The notes beneath the pieces were generated by a model. The model saw only the letters and a program-made list of their open reading frames with translations, was not told where the DNA came from and did not search any database. The position numbers were made by a program, and so were the translations under genes. Below are positions 1 to 8,043 of a DNA stretch of 23,469 nucleotides, in pieces (positions within the stretch are counted from its first letter, which is position 1; every line of letters starts with the position of its first letter). Origin of the DNA: GWC2-37-13 sp964564535. GTDB taxonomy: Bacteria; Patescibacteriota; Microgenomatia; UBA1406; GWC2-37-13. The stretch covers positions 1 through 23,469 of the forward strand of contig CAZMBH010000010.1 of the NCBI GenBank assembly GCA_964564535.1, in the 5' to 3' direction.

Positions 1-746
1 ACTTCCTTAACCGCTTTTCTATATTTACAATAGTCACAATCGATTCCCGACTCTGGAAGTTTGTCATTATTTAAACACTTGTGCAAGTCAAAAATTGTTT
101 TTTCCACCCATGAATTATCTCCTTTATAAGGAATAAGCTTAATGCTAAATTCTAATTTTCCATCAAAGGCTTTTTTATCAGCATCACCGTTGCAATAAAC
201 AAAGTAGCCTGTCGAAGAAACTTTATAATCATTTTTCCGGAAAAGCCATTGATATATTTCCATCTGCCGTTTATAACCTATCTGCCAATCTGCATCTAAT
301 GACACTTCTCCTGTTTTTGAAGTCGCTTTATAATCGACGATAATCAACTCTCCGGCTGGACTTACCCATATATCATCGATTCCGCCGGTAATATTTAAGT
401 TTGTTTCTTTATGTAAATATTCTATTCCTCCCCTTAAAGCATCCCTCCATTTATCCATATTTTTATTCTGATAAGGTACGGCATTGACGCCATATGTTTT
501 CATCAAGGGATGAGAGGTCCCATCTGCCCTATGAATATCAAATTCCTTTTTTAATAACTTGTCGACTGCTGAATTTAAAGAAAATGGATAGCCCGGGGGC
601 TGCGCTACTCCAAGACGCCGGTCAAGGTAAAAACAGCGTGGGCAGTTTAAGAATAGATCGATTTTAGAGCGACTTAGGCGAAAGGGAAATAGAGAGCCCG
701 GAGCGTAAAGATAGCTTTTTCTCCTTGGATTATAATATTGAGACAT
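1..746 (-). CDS. PD-(D/E)XK nuclease with Fe-S-type cysteines (RecB/Cas4-like), 3' end outside window
   Basis: I translated this directly from the minus strand: an ATG at 746 opens a frame of 248 codons that leaves the window at the left edge. The nuclease core is visible: GGIDD at residues 121-125, VDYK at 137-140 with D138 and K140 as metal and catalytic residues, and Q161...Y165 in a QMEIY motif. Two cysteine pairs flank the core, C35/C38 in NCPRCFY and C237/C240 in CDYC, as in Fe-S-cluster exonucleases of the Cas4/AddB kind. The likely role is DNA end processing or repair. No cas genes or CRISPR array are nearby, so a Cas4 role is not supported. The gene diverges from the glycosyltransferase operon, with only 27 nt between the two start codons. 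The family call is firm; the exact role is unknown. Confidence 0.85.
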   Translation of the reverse strand, partial: MSQYYNPRRKSYLYAPGSLFPFRLSRSKIDLFLNCPRCFYLDRRLGVAQPPGYPFSLNSAVDKLLKKEFDIHRADGTSHPLMKTYGVNAVPYQNKNMDKWRDALRGGIEYLHKETNLNITGGIDDIWVSPAGELIIVDYKATSKTGEVSLDADWQIGYKRQMEIYQWLFRKNDYKVSSTGYFVYCNGDADKKAFDGKLEFSIKLIPYKGDNSWVEKTIFDLHKCLNNDKLPESGIDCDYCKYRKAVKE

Positions 747-751
747 AAAAT

Positions 752-757
752 ATTATA
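752..757 (-). promoter_or_regulatory. -10 element for the nuclease gene, probably leaderless
   Basis: On the minus strand the sequence reads TATAAT, followed by five bases and then the ATG at 746. A -10 box this close to the start codon puts the predicted transcript start at or next to the ATG, so the mRNA would be leaderless. I see no convincing -35 box. Confidence 0.5.
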
Positions 758-759
758 CT
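754..759 (+). promoter_or_regulatory. -10 element for the first glycosyltransferase operon
   Basis: TATACT lies 14 nt before the ATG at 774 and overlaps the opposing TATAAT box at 752-757. The predicted transcript would start around 766, giving a leader of about 8 nt without room for a Shine-Dalgarno site. The overlap suggests that RNA polymerase can occupy only one of the two divergent promoters at a time. Confidence 0.4.
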
Positions 760-773
760 ATAGATAGATAATC

Positions 774-2075
774 ATGAAAAAGTTTTTACCAATTTTAATA
801 TTATTAATCTTTTCTGTTCTTTTCATTTTCTATAAATTCACAGATATTCCAAAATTCTTAGCTCCAGATGAAGTTGATTTTGCCAGACTAGCCTACTCCT
901 TGGAAAACAAACCATATGCTCCTTACTCCCAACTTGCGACCGGTCACTCGACCTTATACTTTTACATTTTATTGGCTTCGTTAAAAACTTTTGGAGCAAA
1001 TATTTTCGCTCTTCGACTCCCCGCAGCAATTTTTGGAGTCTTATCTATCCTAGTTTTTTATTTAATACTAGAAATCGCTCTTAAAAAAAAATGGCTGCCC
1101 TTTTTGTTGTCAATGATTCTTTTGACATCTCGTTGGTTTTTAAATTTCACCCGTTTCTCATTTGAACCAACTTTTCTTTTATTTTTAGAGCTGACATCGA
1201 TATTTTTTATGTTGAAATTCTATGAGATTATAAAAGCGACGACACCTCCCGCTAAGCGGGACGGTGTCAACTTTTTTTACTTAATAATCTCTGGTTTGTT
1301 TGCCGGTCTCGCCTTCCTTTCCTATACCCCCGGCCGAATCTTTTTTCTATTACCATTGAGTTTAATAATTCTGTCATTCCCGCGAAGGCGGGAATCCAGT
1401 GATTCTGGATCCCCGATCAGGTCGGGGATGACACGCATATTATATTTTCTGATTCCTTTCATAATCATAATCACCCCACTAACTTCATTTTTAATGACAA
1501 ATAAAGATTCCCGGGTTGATCAACAATTTTTATTGACGAATCATGAACTATCTATTAATGAAAAGGCCAGCGGATTGTGGAATAATATTTCCTCAACAAC
1601 ATTAATGCTATTTACCAAAGGAGACATGAATGGCCGTCACAATTTCCCCGGCAAACCAGCTCTGAATCCTATCTTAGGGATATTACTTTTGATTGGAGTA
1701 ATCATATCAATCAAAAATTTTAAAAATTTATGCAATAAAATATTTTTATTTTATTTTTTGATCTCGCTATTACCCGCCCTTATGACCTACTCATGGGAAA
1801 ACCCCAACATGCTTAGGACCTATACGGTTTTACCTTCTCTGATTTATTTTATTGGACTCGCGATATTATTTATTAATAATTTAATTAATAAGATTATTAA
1901 AGCAAAATTATATAAATATTTTATACTTTATACTTTATACTTTATACTCATTCTTTCTTCTGTTTACGAAATGCATACTTATTTTGTGTATCAACCTCAT
2001 TCTTTTAAAAACTCATTTAACCAGCCTGATTATTTACCAGTTATTCAAAAAGATGCCCAAAATAAACAAAGATAA
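774..2075 (+). CDS. GT-C (PMT/ArnT-like) membrane glycosyltransferase, 433 aa
   Basis: This is a polytopic membrane protein with roughly ten hydrophobic segments. The acidic pair D32-E33 (LAPDE) follows the first membrane segment, the place where GT39/PMT_2 family enzymes carry catalytic acids in the first external loop. Such enzymes transfer a sugar from a polyprenyl-phosphate donor on the outer membrane face. Two palindromic DNA elements are read in frame inside the gene: TTPPAKRDG at about residues 156-165 and SFPRRRESSDSGSP onward at about 200-220. Near the end, four copies of TTTATAC encode FILYTLY-FIL. It is the first gene of a six-gene operon and overlaps the next start by 23 nt. It lacks the large C-terminal soluble region of its neighbours. 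The family call is good; donor and acceptor are unknown. Confidence 0.8.
   Translation: MKKFLPILILLIFSVLFIFYKFTDIPKFLAPDEVDFARLAYSLENKPYAPYSQLATGHSTLYFYILLASLKTFGANIFALRLPAAIFGVLSILVFYLILEIALKKKWLPFLLSMILLTSRWFLNFTRFSFEPTFLLFLELTSIFFMLKFYEIIKATTPPAKRDGVNFFYLIISGLFAGLAFLSYTPGRIFFLLPLSLIILSFPRRRESSDSGSPIRSGMTRILYFLIPFIIIITPLTSFLMTNKDSRVDQQFLLTNHELSINEKASGLWNNISSTTLMLFTKGDMNGRHNFPGKPALNPILGILLLIGVIISIKNFKNLCNKIFLFYFLISLLPALMTYSWENPNMLRTYTVLPSLIYFIGLAILFINNLINKIIKAKLYKYFILYTLYFILILSSVYEMHTYFVYQPHSFKNSFNQPDYLPVIQKDAQNKQR
1241..1268. repeat. Short GC-rich palindrome inside the first GT-C gene
   Basis: GACACC at 1241-1246 pairs with GGTGTC at 1263-1268, and TCCCGC at 1247-1252 pairs with GCGGGA at 1256-1261. 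The loop is TAA and C1262 is a single bulge. It is a 12-bp GC-rich hairpin in very AT-rich sequence. It is translated in frame as TPPAKRDGV between two membrane segments. Its sequence differs from the larger element at 1373-1432, so it may belong to a second repeat family. Confidence 0.65.
1373..1432. repeat. 60-nt palindromic repeat element, copy 1, in frame inside a gene
   Basis: The element has three nested hairpins. ATTCCCGC pairs with GCGGGAAT, CCAG pairs with CTGG, and ATCCCCGA pairs with TCGGGGAT, all enclosed by GTCAT at 1373-1377 and ATGAC at 1428-1432. The structure would form a cloverleaf-like cruciform or RNA. Its 60 nt equal 20 codons, so the reading frame is kept. Related copies lie at 13112-13188 and 14160-14224, with a half copy at 22020-22046. 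No transposase is visible, so it is probably a small non-autonomous element. Confidence 0.85.
1920..1947 (+). repeat. Four tandem copies of TTTATAC
   Basis: There are four perfect head-to-tail copies of a 7-nt unit, followed by a partial fifth (TC). The array is within the coding sequence about 130 nt before the stop at 2075. Because the unit is not a multiple of three, losing or gaining one copy would shift the reading frame. Confidence 0.9.
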
Positions 2076-3744
2076 AATTATTATTTTCTTTCTTTTCATT
2101 ATTGCCATCTTGCTTCGAGTTTACGTTTCAAAAATGGGAAATAATATTGATTATGGTTCTTGGAAAATAGTTGGTTCTATAGTCGACAATGGCAAGAATG
2201 TTTATGAAGAAACTACGCGTTATAATTACGGGCCAATATGGGCCTTAATGCTTGGATTTTTTAAAAAAATATCACTTTTATTTTTTAATGACTTATTGAT
2301 ATGCCGATTATTGATTATTTTTTCTCTTTCATTGGCTGATATTTTTATAGCTGTTTGGCTCTATAAGTACATAGGAATATTATCCTTATTTTGGTTTTTA
2401 TTTAATCCAATATCCATATACATCAGTGGTTTTCATAATCAATTTGATAATATCAGCATTGCCATTGCTTTGTATTCCCTCGAATTAATTGAAAAATATA
2501 GATCTCGTCTATCAGGTTATCTATTATTAGGTCTTTCGCTTATTGTTAAACATATATTTTTATTCTTTCCGATTTGGTTGTTTATAAGTGCAAAAAATGC
2601 CAAACAACGATTGCTTAGTCTAATACCTTTATTGCTTTTTTTTATTTCATTTTTACCATTTTTAACATCAAAAAATGTATTTTTAAACATCTTTCATCTT
2701 GTCTTTACAACCCAAAGAGACGTATTATATACTTTTCTTCCCAAGTCGCCTTTTTTAACACCGATTATCATTTTATTTATTCTTATACCATTTGGTTTTT
2801 TAATAAAAAAAGAAAAAGTTACCCGTCAAGGCCTTTATTATCTATTATTATTTGTTGCAGCCCTTACAAATAGTGGAGGCCAATATCTTGCTATTCCTTT
2901 GGTTGCTTATGCGGTCCTCGATCCTCTAGCTGGATTACTTTATATCAGCCTGGCTACTCTAAATATTATTTTTCATTCGCTTAGTTTAGAAACTTCCTTA
3001 ATTTTATCTTTTCAAATGACATGGCTCGTTCTTTTAAAGAAATATGCTCCAATATTAAAAAAGCCACTAAAAATTGTTTTTCTTATAACCTTAATTATTA
3101 CCGTGATTTATTCTTTACAAAATTTTATACCTATAAGTAAGGACGTTTTAATGAAGGAAAGGAAGAAAATATGGTTTATGCAATCTCTATATCCGGCAGA
3201 TAAGGTTTTTTTTATTTCAAAAGAAAAATCAAGAAAACCTTTAATATCCGGTAACGAAGTAAAAGGCCAATTTATAGCTGAACAAAACAATCTTGGATTT
3301 ATAGCTTTTCCCTTTAAAATAGAAAATCCAAGCAGTGACTTTTTAAAAAAAGAATATAAAGTCACTACAAAAATACGTGAGGTAGACAATTCCTCACTTA
3401 ATTATCAAGAAACTCGTGCTTTGAGCATTGGATTAACTGGTGAAGGAATCTTATTAGGTTTTCCCATTATTCCAGATAGTCGTGGAAAAAAATATGAACT
3501 ATTTATTTCTACAGATATTCCTAAAGAAGATGATTATCTAACTATTGATCTTACAAATAATCTTCAAGCTCGATATTTTCTTTCACGTAACCTCATTAAC
3601 AACCCTAATGATCTTGTATTATTTTTATATAACAAATTTCGATTCTTCTTTTTACAAGAGTCTACTATTTCCGTATTATTACAATTGTATTCATATATTT
3701 GGATAGTTATTATGACAATTGTTTTATATAAGAATCATATATGA
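2053..3744 (+). CDS. GT-C superfamily membrane protein with C-terminal external domain, 563 aa
   Basis: I chose the ATG at 2053 (MPKINKDK) over a TTG at 1984 because it directly precedes the first hydrophobic helix. About ten membrane segments fill residues 8-360. An Asp at 33 sits in the first loop, followed by YNYGPIW at 57-63 and HNQFDNISIAIAL in a later segment. These resemble GT87/ALG- or PIG-type mannosyltransferases more than the PMT_2 pattern of the neighbours. Residues from about 365 to 535 form a beta-rich, probably extracytoplasmic domain, closed by a last membrane helix (about 540-558). The gene overlaps the previous one by 23 nt and the next by an ATGA. The GT-C fold is likely; the sugar specificity and the role of the C-terminal domain are unknown. 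Confidence 0.7.
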   Translation: MPKINKDKIIIFFLFIIAILLRVYVSKMGNNIDYGSWKIVGSIVDNGKNVYEETTRYNYGPIWALMLGFFKKISLLFFNDLLICRLLIIFSLSLADIFIAVWLYKYIGILSLFWFLFNPISIYISGFHNQFDNISIAIALYSLELIEKYRSRLSGYLLLGLSLIVKHIFLFFPIWLFISAKNAKQRLLSLIPLLLFFISFLPFLTSKNVFLNIFHLVFTTQRDVLYTFLPKSPFLTPIIILFILIPFGFLIKKEKVTRQGLYYLLLFVAALTNSGGQYLAIPLVAYAVLDPLAGLLYISLATLNIIFHSLSLETSLILSFQMTWLVLLKKYAPILKKPLKIVFLITLIITVIYSLQNFIPISKDVLMKERKKIWFMQSLYPADKVFFISKEKSRKPLISGNEVKGQFIAEQNNLGFIAFPFKIENPSSDFLKKEYKVTTKIREVDNSSLNYQETRALSIGLTGEGILLGFPIIPDSRGKKYELFISTDIPKEDDYLTIDLTNNLQARYFLSRNLINNPNDLVLFLYNKFRFFFLQESTISVLLQLYSYIWIVIMTIVLYKNHI

Positions 3745-5249
3745 ACGTGCTAAAAAAAAATAAAATTATTATTATTTTAATATTTGTTTTTATTTTCATA
3801 GGTTTGACTGTGCGTAACTTTCATTTATCGTCGGTTCCTTTTTATGATTGGGACGAGGGTATGTACGCTCAGATTGCCAAAGAAATAATCAGCAACAAAA
3901 GTATATTTACCACTTTTAATGGACAGGTTTGGTTGGATAAACCGCCTTTAGCTCATATTTTAATTGCGGGTACATTCTTAATATTTGGTTATTCGGAGTT
4001 TTGGGCAAGGATGAGTATGGTTGTCTTAGCTTTTATACTTTTAATCCTTACTTATCTCTCAGCAAAAAAACTTTTTTCACTAATTACTTCATCAAAAGCA
4101 CAACCGGCAGAAGAATTGATGGCTTCCCTTATCCCGGTATTAATATTGGCTGGGTCACCGGTATTCATGGACCGGTCAGCACTCCTTAATTCCGATACCC
4201 TTATTGCCATTGGCTGGATGGGATATTTGCTTTACCGGGATCAATATTGGTTAAAACTGTTTTTTTTAACGTTGGGAGTTTGGAGTAAATCCGTCTTGGG
4301 ATTGTATCCTTTATTTATTGACGCCGGAATCTTCTTATTTAGGAAAATAATCCTGTCTAAACCACAGAAACAAATATCTGATATACGGAAAAAAATTTTA
4401 TTTCTTTTACTACCTTCTTTATGGTATATCGCCGGACTTTTAAAGTATGGACAGGGATTTATTTATAATCATTTTCAAAGTCAAGTCCTTAAAAGGATCT
4501 CCGTTCCGATAGAACTTCATATAGGCAACAAGTTCTATTATCTCGTCTATCTTTGGGAAAAAATGGGTTTAATGAATATTCTCTTCGTAGTTGGCTATAT
4601 CATTTTTATGATCAATGTTAGTATGAGGATATTTAAAGAGAAGAAAAAATTCTTTGATGAGAAGAACATATTGATTATTTCATTACTTTGTGCCCCGGCT
4701 CCTTTCTTTATTTTCCTGACATTTATGAAAACTAAGATCTATTGGTACGTTATAATGTTTTTCCCCTTTATCTGCCTCTCGACCCTTTATATTTTTTTAT
4801 TTTTGAAAAAGAAAGTATACAAAATACTTTTTTTTATAGGAATTATGGTCTATTTTCTTTATAGTTTTTCCAGTCAAACTTTTTTTTCAAAAACACTAAA
4901 TGATTCTACTGAAAGAATTGATTTGGCCAAATGTATATCAAAAACTTCATATGGTAAGGTTGCATTTTTAGTTGATGAGGATGAACGTAAAATAAGAAAC
5001 GTTTTAGAGGCGGCTCACTATGACACCACCTCATCGTTTTTTTACGGCGGATCCCCTTCTTTCGTATACTATATTCAAAGAAAGGTCGACTATTTTTATT
5101 TCGTTGAGGACTTTATTCAAAAATACAAACAATATCCTTTATTAATTATTTCCAAAAAGGATATCCAAAATAATATTGTTATCCCTGCCTTATATTTAAA
5201 TAAGAAAATAATTTGCAATAATAATAATTGGCTGACTGTTGTACAATAA
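3741..5249 (+). CDS. GT39/ArnT-like (PMT_2) membrane glycosyltransferase, 502 aa
   Basis: This has the clearest ArnT-like signature in the operon: FYDWDEGMYA with D38-E39 in the first external loop, then WLDKPPL at 65-70, the second conserved loop motif of this family. About ten to twelve membrane segments follow, and the last 100 or so residues are soluble. Family members use polyprenyl-phosphate sugars as donors and act on the outer membrane face. It starts inside the previous stop (ATGA at 3741-3744), so translation is probably coupled. Its closest counterpart in the window by motif is the incomplete gene at the right edge, which has WDEAWYAD and DKPPL. The acceptor could be a lipid, glycan or protein; nothing here decides between them. 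Confidence 0.85.
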   Translation: MNVLKKNKIIIILIFVFIFIGLTVRNFHLSSVPFYDWDEGMYAQIAKEIISNKSIFTTFNGQVWLDKPPLAHILIAGTFLIFGYSEFWARMSMVVLAFILLILTYLSAKKLFSLITSSKAQPAEELMASLIPVLILAGSPVFMDRSALLNSDTLIAIGWMGYLLYRDQYWLKLFFLTLGVWSKSVLGLYPLFIDAGIFLFRKIILSKPQKQISDIRKKILFLLLPSLWYIAGLLKYGQGFIYNHFQSQVLKRISVPIELHIGNKFYYLVYLWEKMGLMNILFVVGYIIFMINVSMRIFKEKKKFFDEKNILIISLLCAPAPFFIFLTFMKTKIYWYVIMFFPFICLSTLYIFLFLKKKVYKILFFIGIMVYFLYSFSSQTFFSKTLNDSTERIDLAKCISKTSYGKVAFLVDEDERKIRNVLEAAHYDTTSSFFYGGSPSFVYYIQRKVDYFYFVEDFIQKYKQYPLLIISKKDIQNNIVIPALYLNKKIICNNNNWLTVVQ

Positions 5250-5262
5250 TAAGATTAAAGAT

Positions 5263-6777
5263 ATGATCGTTGAAAATATATCCAATTTTATCCGCAAACA
5301 TTTTGTAAAAAAAGACATTCTTATATTGCTTGGGATATTATCCTTATTCGTAGCTACCCGATTGATTAATCTGGATAAATTTCCTATTTTTAACGACGAA
5401 GGAATATACATCCAGTGGGCAAAGACTGCCTGGCATGATGCAAGCTGGCGTTTTATCTCACTAACAGACGGTAAACAACCGCTTCAAACTTGGGGAACAA
5501 TTCCTTTTTTAAAATTATTTCCAGACAACGCATTATTTGCCGGCCGACTGTTTGCCGTAAGTACCGGTCTGGTTTCGTTAATTGGTATTTTTTCCTTACT
5601 TTTTTATCTTTTTAATAAAAAGAGCGCCTATATAGGTTCACTTTTATATATATTCACACCTTACTTTCTTTTTTATGACAGATTGGCGCTATCTGATTCT
5701 GGTGTCAATGCGGGATTCATTTGGATTTTATTTTTCTCAATATTACTAGCCAGAACAATCCGGTTAGATGTGGCATTATTATTTGGAATTGTGGGCGGAA
5801 TCTCATTATTAACAAAGTCGTCTGCCCAAGTTTTTCTTCTATTGGGAGGTCTTGGTCCTATTTTGTTTTTTTCCTCATTTAACAAAAAAAATATATATAA
5901 AGTTGTTAACTTTTATTTCTTATTTGCAATAACAATTGGAATGTCGTTAGTTATATATAATATTCAGCGGTTGTCTCCGTTTTTGCATTTTGTTACGGAA
6001 AAAAATAAAGTTTTTCTTCTTTCATTCTCTGACTTTTTAAAATCACCTTTTTTAGTATTCTTTCATAATATTAAGACTTTGCCCTTGTATGTATTTTGGG
6101 AAATGGGCTTTGTTTTAGGAATATTTGGAGTTGCCGGTTGGTTATTATTATGGGGGAAAAATAGAAGGCTATTTATTTTCTTTAGTGGTTGGATCTTGTT
6201 ATTGTATATCGGCGTAAGTTTTTTCACCCTCGTTATGTTTCCTCGTTATCTTATTTTTTTTGCCACCCTTTTACTAATATCATCAACTGTTTTTATTACT
6301 CATCTCAAACAAAAAATAATAAGATTCTTGCTGCTTTTCTTGTTATTTATTTCGTTTGTTATCTTCGACTACAATATTATCTTTAATATCACAAAAATTC
6401 CCCTTCCTCCTGTCGACAAAGGACAGTACCTGGAATCTTGGACTGCCGGATGGGGAATCAAAGAAATAATGGAATATGCGAGAGTTAAATCTCAAATCAA
6501 GCCCGTTGTTATTCTTGCTGAAGGTGATTTTGGAATGACGGGAGACGTCCTTAATGTATATATGAAGAGCGGTGACCGGATTTTTATCAGAGGATACTGG
6601 CCTCTCAATTATGAACGAATTATAGAAAATAAAAAAGAGTTAGAAAAAAATTTTGTTTATGTAGTTATCTCACATCAAAATACTCCACCTACAGATTTAC
6701 CGTTAACTTTAATAAAAACATACTCAAAACCTAGAGGAACATCGTCGATTTATCTATTAGAATTAAATAACTTATGA
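5263..6777 (+). CDS. GT39 (PMT_2) membrane glycosyltransferase, 504 aa
   Basis: The ATG at 5263 begins 13 nt after the previous stop and is preferred over an in-frame TTG at 5239 that would overlap the upstream gene. D45-E46 lie in FPIFNDEGIY after the first helix, and DGKQPL near residues 69-74 stands where DKPPL stands in the neighbour. About ten membrane segments follow. The C-terminal 110 residues are soluble and begin with GQYLESWTAGWG. A hydrophobic stretch with RLALSDSGVNAG matches the DR/SD motif common in these enzymes. It should be an outer-face transferase using a polyprenyl-phosphate sugar. ATGA overlap with the next gene indicates coupled translation. The substitution of KQPL for DKPPL suggests a different donor or acceptor from its neighbour. 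Confidence 0.82.
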   Translation: MIVENISNFIRKHFVKKDILILLGILSLFVATRLINLDKFPIFNDEGIYIQWAKTAWHDASWRFISLTDGKQPLQTWGTIPFLKLFPDNALFAGRLFAVSTGLVSLIGIFSLLFYLFNKKSAYIGSLLYIFTPYFLFYDRLALSDSGVNAGFIWILFFSILLARTIRLDVALLFGIVGGISLLTKSSAQVFLLLGGLGPILFFSSFNKKNIYKVVNFYFLFAITIGMSLVIYNIQRLSPFLHFVTEKNKVFLLSFSDFLKSPFLVFFHNIKTLPLYVFWEMGFVLGIFGVAGWLLLWGKNRRLFIFFSGWILLLYIGVSFFTLVMFPRYLIFFATLLLISSTVFITHLKQKIIRFLLLFLLFISFVIFDYNIIFNITKIPLPPVDKGQYLESWTAGWGIKEIMEYARVKSQIKPVVILAEGDFGMTGDVLNVYMKSGDRIFIRGYWPLNYERIIENKKELEKNFVYVVISHQNTPPTDLPLTLIKTYSKPRGTSSIYLLELNNL

Positions 6778-8042
6778 AACACATATTTAATAAAACCTTT
6801 ATATTTCTTATATTATTTATTGGTTTATTTATTGGGATACGCTCACTACATTACATCTACCAAGTAAACTGGTCTGGGGATCAGGCTTTTTGTGGAATAG
6901 AGGCCCTGCGTTTATTTAAAAATAGAGTCATAACTTTTATTGGTCCTCAAATTTCAGCCAACTATGAAGGCAGATATATTTTTCAGGGACCACTTATTTA
7001 TTATATGTATCTTTTTTTTCTCTTATTGGGAAAGTGGGACCCTATCTCCTCTTCTTATTTTTTTATGATTTTTTGTGCATTCATGATCATTCCCCTCTTT
7101 TTTGGAATAAAAAAGCTGATCAATGAAAAAGCTGCTTGGATTATGGTAATAATTTATTCCTTTCTCCCTTATTTTGTTAATTACACACGATTTTTATGGA
7201 ACTCAACATTTTTATTATCTCTACTTCCTTTGCTTATATTTTTTATGGGAATATATCGTGAGAAAAAATATAAAAAAACTTGGTTATTTTTCCTTATCTC
7301 ATTTTGGCTTGGTATATTATTACAATTTCACTACCAATTTGTCCTTATTATCGGAGGTATCTTTATATATTATTTCTTTATAAAAAAAATCAAACCAATT
7401 AATATATTGGTATTTATTGGCGGAATAATGCTTGGCTTTTTTCCTCTTATAGTGTTTGAGTTTCGTCACCAGTTTTATCACTTCCATACAATTCTGCTGT
7501 TTATTCAAAATTGGGATAAGGTAGATAGACCCGGAGGTATAACTATGCCCCACTATTATATTGCCCCATCGTTTATGCTGCTTACTGTTTTTTTGGGTCT
7601 TTTTTCAAAAATAATTAACAAAGTTAAATATTCTTTTATCATTATCTTTGGCCTAACTGTCTTCCTATACGGTTTTTCAAGTAACATTCAAAAACCTGTC
7701 CATGCGTTTTGGGCACCAGCTAGCCCATGGAATTATTTAGACGAAAAACGTATTTATGATGTTATTAAATCAACCCATCTAAAAAGTGATTTTAACGTCG
7801 CCAATCTTGCTTATTTTGACACTATTTCGTGGGTAGTAAAATATTTTATGAAACGTGACGGATATAATATCAATTATGATGACTATTACAATAATAAATA
7901 TCTTTTTGTAATCTCTGAGAATGACAAATATCTATCTAATCCTTCTTATGAAGTTTCTACATTTAAACCTAACGTCCTATTGAAACAATGGAATATTAAT
8001 AGCAGATTTGATATGGTATTATTGGAGAGGTTGGAAAAATAA
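6774..8042 (+). CDS. GT39-like membrane glycosyltransferase with altered acidic motif, 422 aa
   Basis: A PMT_2-like membrane protein of about nine or ten segments. After the first helix it has WSGDQAF with D36-Q37, so the usual Asp-Glu pair is Asp-Gln here. FQGPLIYYMY follows where the DKPPL-type motif stands in relatives, and RFLWNSTFLLSLL corresponds to the later conserved segment. The last 110 residues or so form a small soluble domain. It begins within the previous stop (ATGA at 6774-6777) and ends one base before the start of the GT2 gene. The missing glutamate could mean altered activity, although Asp-Gln variants may be a normal subfamily. Membership of the GT-C fold is likely. Confidence 0.72.
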   Translation: MKHIFNKTFIFLILFIGLFIGIRSLHYIYQVNWSGDQAFCGIEALRLFKNRVITFIGPQISANYEGRYIFQGPLIYYMYLFFLLLGKWDPISSSYFFMIFCAFMIIPLFFGIKKLINEKAAWIMVIIYSFLPYFVNYTRFLWNSTFLLSLLPLLIFFMGIYREKKYKKTWLFFLISFWLGILLQFHYQFVLIIGGIFIYYFFIKKIKPINILVFIGGIMLGFFPLIVFEFRHQFYHFHTILLFIQNWDKVDRPGGITMPHYYIAPSFMLLTVFLGLFSKIINKVKYSFIIIFGLTVFLYGFSSNIQKPVHAFWAPASPWNYLDEKRIYDVIKSTHLKSDFNVANLAYFDTISWVVKYFMKRDGYNINYDDYYNNKYLFVISENDKYLSNPSYEVSTFKPNVLLKQWNINSRFDMVLLERLEK

Positions 8043-8043
8043 T

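Noticed and set aside
1..746. Cas4 of a CRISPR system
   Set aside because: The nuclease has Cas4-like cysteines, but there are no other cas genes and no regularly spaced direct repeats in the window. The same fold serves in general DNA repair.
838..1029. Minus-strand open frame of 63 codons within the first GT-C gene
   Set aside because: It lies entirely opposite a well-supported gene, has no recognisable motif and no promoter of its own.
5049..5056. GGATCCCC as a further copy of the palindromic element
   Set aside because: Only the eight-base match is present; neither the hairpin arm after it nor the left half before it can be found.
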